Shown: positions 5,901-6,148 of the stretch, one piece after another
Numbering within the stretch: position 1 is the first letter of the stretch
Layout: each line of letters opens with the position of its first letter
NCBI GenBank assembly: GCA_024638355.1
Contig: JAHEKO010000242.1
Coordinates: forward strand, 1-6,148
Length of the DNA: 6,148 nt
Source: Acidobacteriota bacterium
Lineage (GTDB): Bacteria; Acidobacteriota; Thermoanaerobaculia; Multivoradales; JAHEKO01
Reading direction: 5' to 3'
Position numbers and translations under genes: made by a program
Notes under the pieces: generated by a model
What the model was told of the DNA's origin: nothing
What the model saw: the letters and a program-made list of their open reading frames with translations, nothing else
The model's database searches: none

Positions 5901-6113
5901 GTGAGCGGCGAATCGACGACCGAGACTCGAGACACGCAGCTGCGAGAGCTCGCCCGCGAGCGGCAGTCGAACATCTTCGTGGAGCTGGTCTCGCTGGCGA
6001 TGCGGCGCAAGAAGTACTGGCTGCTGCCGGTGATCCTCGTGCTGCTGCTGTTCGGCGTGCTGGTGGTGGTGAGCGGCACCGCGGCCGCCCCGCTGATCTA
6101 CTCGATCTTCTGA
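5901..6113 (+). CDS. sxtK: DUF5989 / SxtK-like small membrane protein
   Basis: 70 residues, start GTG. The core is FVELVSLAMRRKKYW (26-40) followed by one hydrophobic helix LLPVILVLLLFGVLVVVSG (41-59) and the ending APLIYSIF (63-70). This is the characteristic form of DUF5989 proteins, the family that includes SxtK: a short amphipathic segment, a basic RRKKYW cluster at the membrane face, one helix and an aromatic C-terminus. Family members are often only about 50 residues. This one carries a charged, Thr/Glu/Arg-rich N-terminal extension of about 25 residues. By the positive-inside rule the N-terminus should be cytoplasmic. It lies 87 bp after the SxtJ-like gene on the same strand, completing the I-J-K order. 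Function is unknown; a structural role in a membrane-bound carbamoyltransferase complex is inference. An in-frame GTG at 5868 would add 11 residues but lacks a ribosome site. Confidence 0.88.
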   Translation: MSGESTTETRDTQLRELARERQSNIFVELVSLAMRRKKYWLLPVILVLLLFGVLVVVSGTAAAPLIYSIF

Positions 6114-6142
6114 TCGGCGAGAAGGACTTCGGCCATCGCCGA
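6114..6142 (+). terminator. Stem-loop directly after the DUF5989 stop (possible terminator or attenuating hairpin)
   Basis: TCGGCGA (6114-6120) and TCGCCGA (6136-6142) are exact reverse complements around a 15-nt loop, starting at the base after the TGA. Its position suits the end of the operon. Only six bases of sequence follow before the window ends and they hold no T-run, so an intrinsic terminator is not demonstrated. The operon may continue beyond the edge. Confidence 0.3.
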
Positions 6143-6148
6143 GGCGAC

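Noticed and set aside
2485..6113. A saxitoxin biosynthetic cluster
   Set aside because: Only the I-J-K block is seen. No polyketide-like SxtA, amidinotransferase or oxygenase gene is in the window, and carbamoyltransferases of this family modify many different products.

Overview
This is a GC-rich bacterial window with dense coding, frequent GTG starts and very few AT-rich patches. The cyanobacterial-type saxitoxin genes it resembles sit here next to thiamin-salvage paralogues and an exported protein of soil or environmental type. That fits a high-GC uncultured lineage such as Acidobacteriota or Myxococcota. The guess rests on style only and has low confidence; no marker gene fixes the phylum.

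Left part (1-1118, minus strand): two TenA-family genes in tandem, 11 bp apart. The upstream one (507-1118) is of the TenA_E type, with a Glu where classical TenA has its catalytic Cys. The downstream one (1-495, running off the left edge) is of the classical Cys type (TenA_C). Together they look like a two-enzyme unit for salvage of the thiamin pyrimidine. The 322-bp gap upstream (1119-1440) holds no credible gene and no recognisable TPP riboswitch. It does hold a strong imperfect hairpin that overlaps a competing hairpin, and a separate 8-bp stem-loop.

Middle (1441-2388, minus strand): a predicted exported protein with a signal peptide, an NTF2-like/DUF4440-type domain and a second C-terminal domain I cannot name. 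It is divergent from the next operon across a 96-bp gap.

Right part (2485-6113, plus strand): a three-gene operon matching the order of sxtI-sxtJ-sxtK of saxitoxin clusters. It comprises a NodU/CmcH/SxtI-family O-carbamoyltransferase, an SxtJ-family membrane protein (start overlapping the previous stop as TGATG), and a DUF5989/SxtK-like single-pass membrane peptide. The carbamoyltransferase is not the usual protein of about 600 residues. Its reading frame continues into a Trm112-like zinc-ribbon segment and a full class I SAM-dependent methyltransferase, giving 970 residues. I infer a membrane-associated module that both carbamoylates and methylates a substrate not identifiable from this window. 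No other saxitoxin gene is visible, so this is not evidence of toxin production.

The most noteworthy observations are the carbamoyltransferase-zinc ribbon-methyltransferase fusion in an SxtIJK-like operon, the TenA_E/TenA_C tandem pair, and the mutually exclusive hairpins upstream of the TenA pair.
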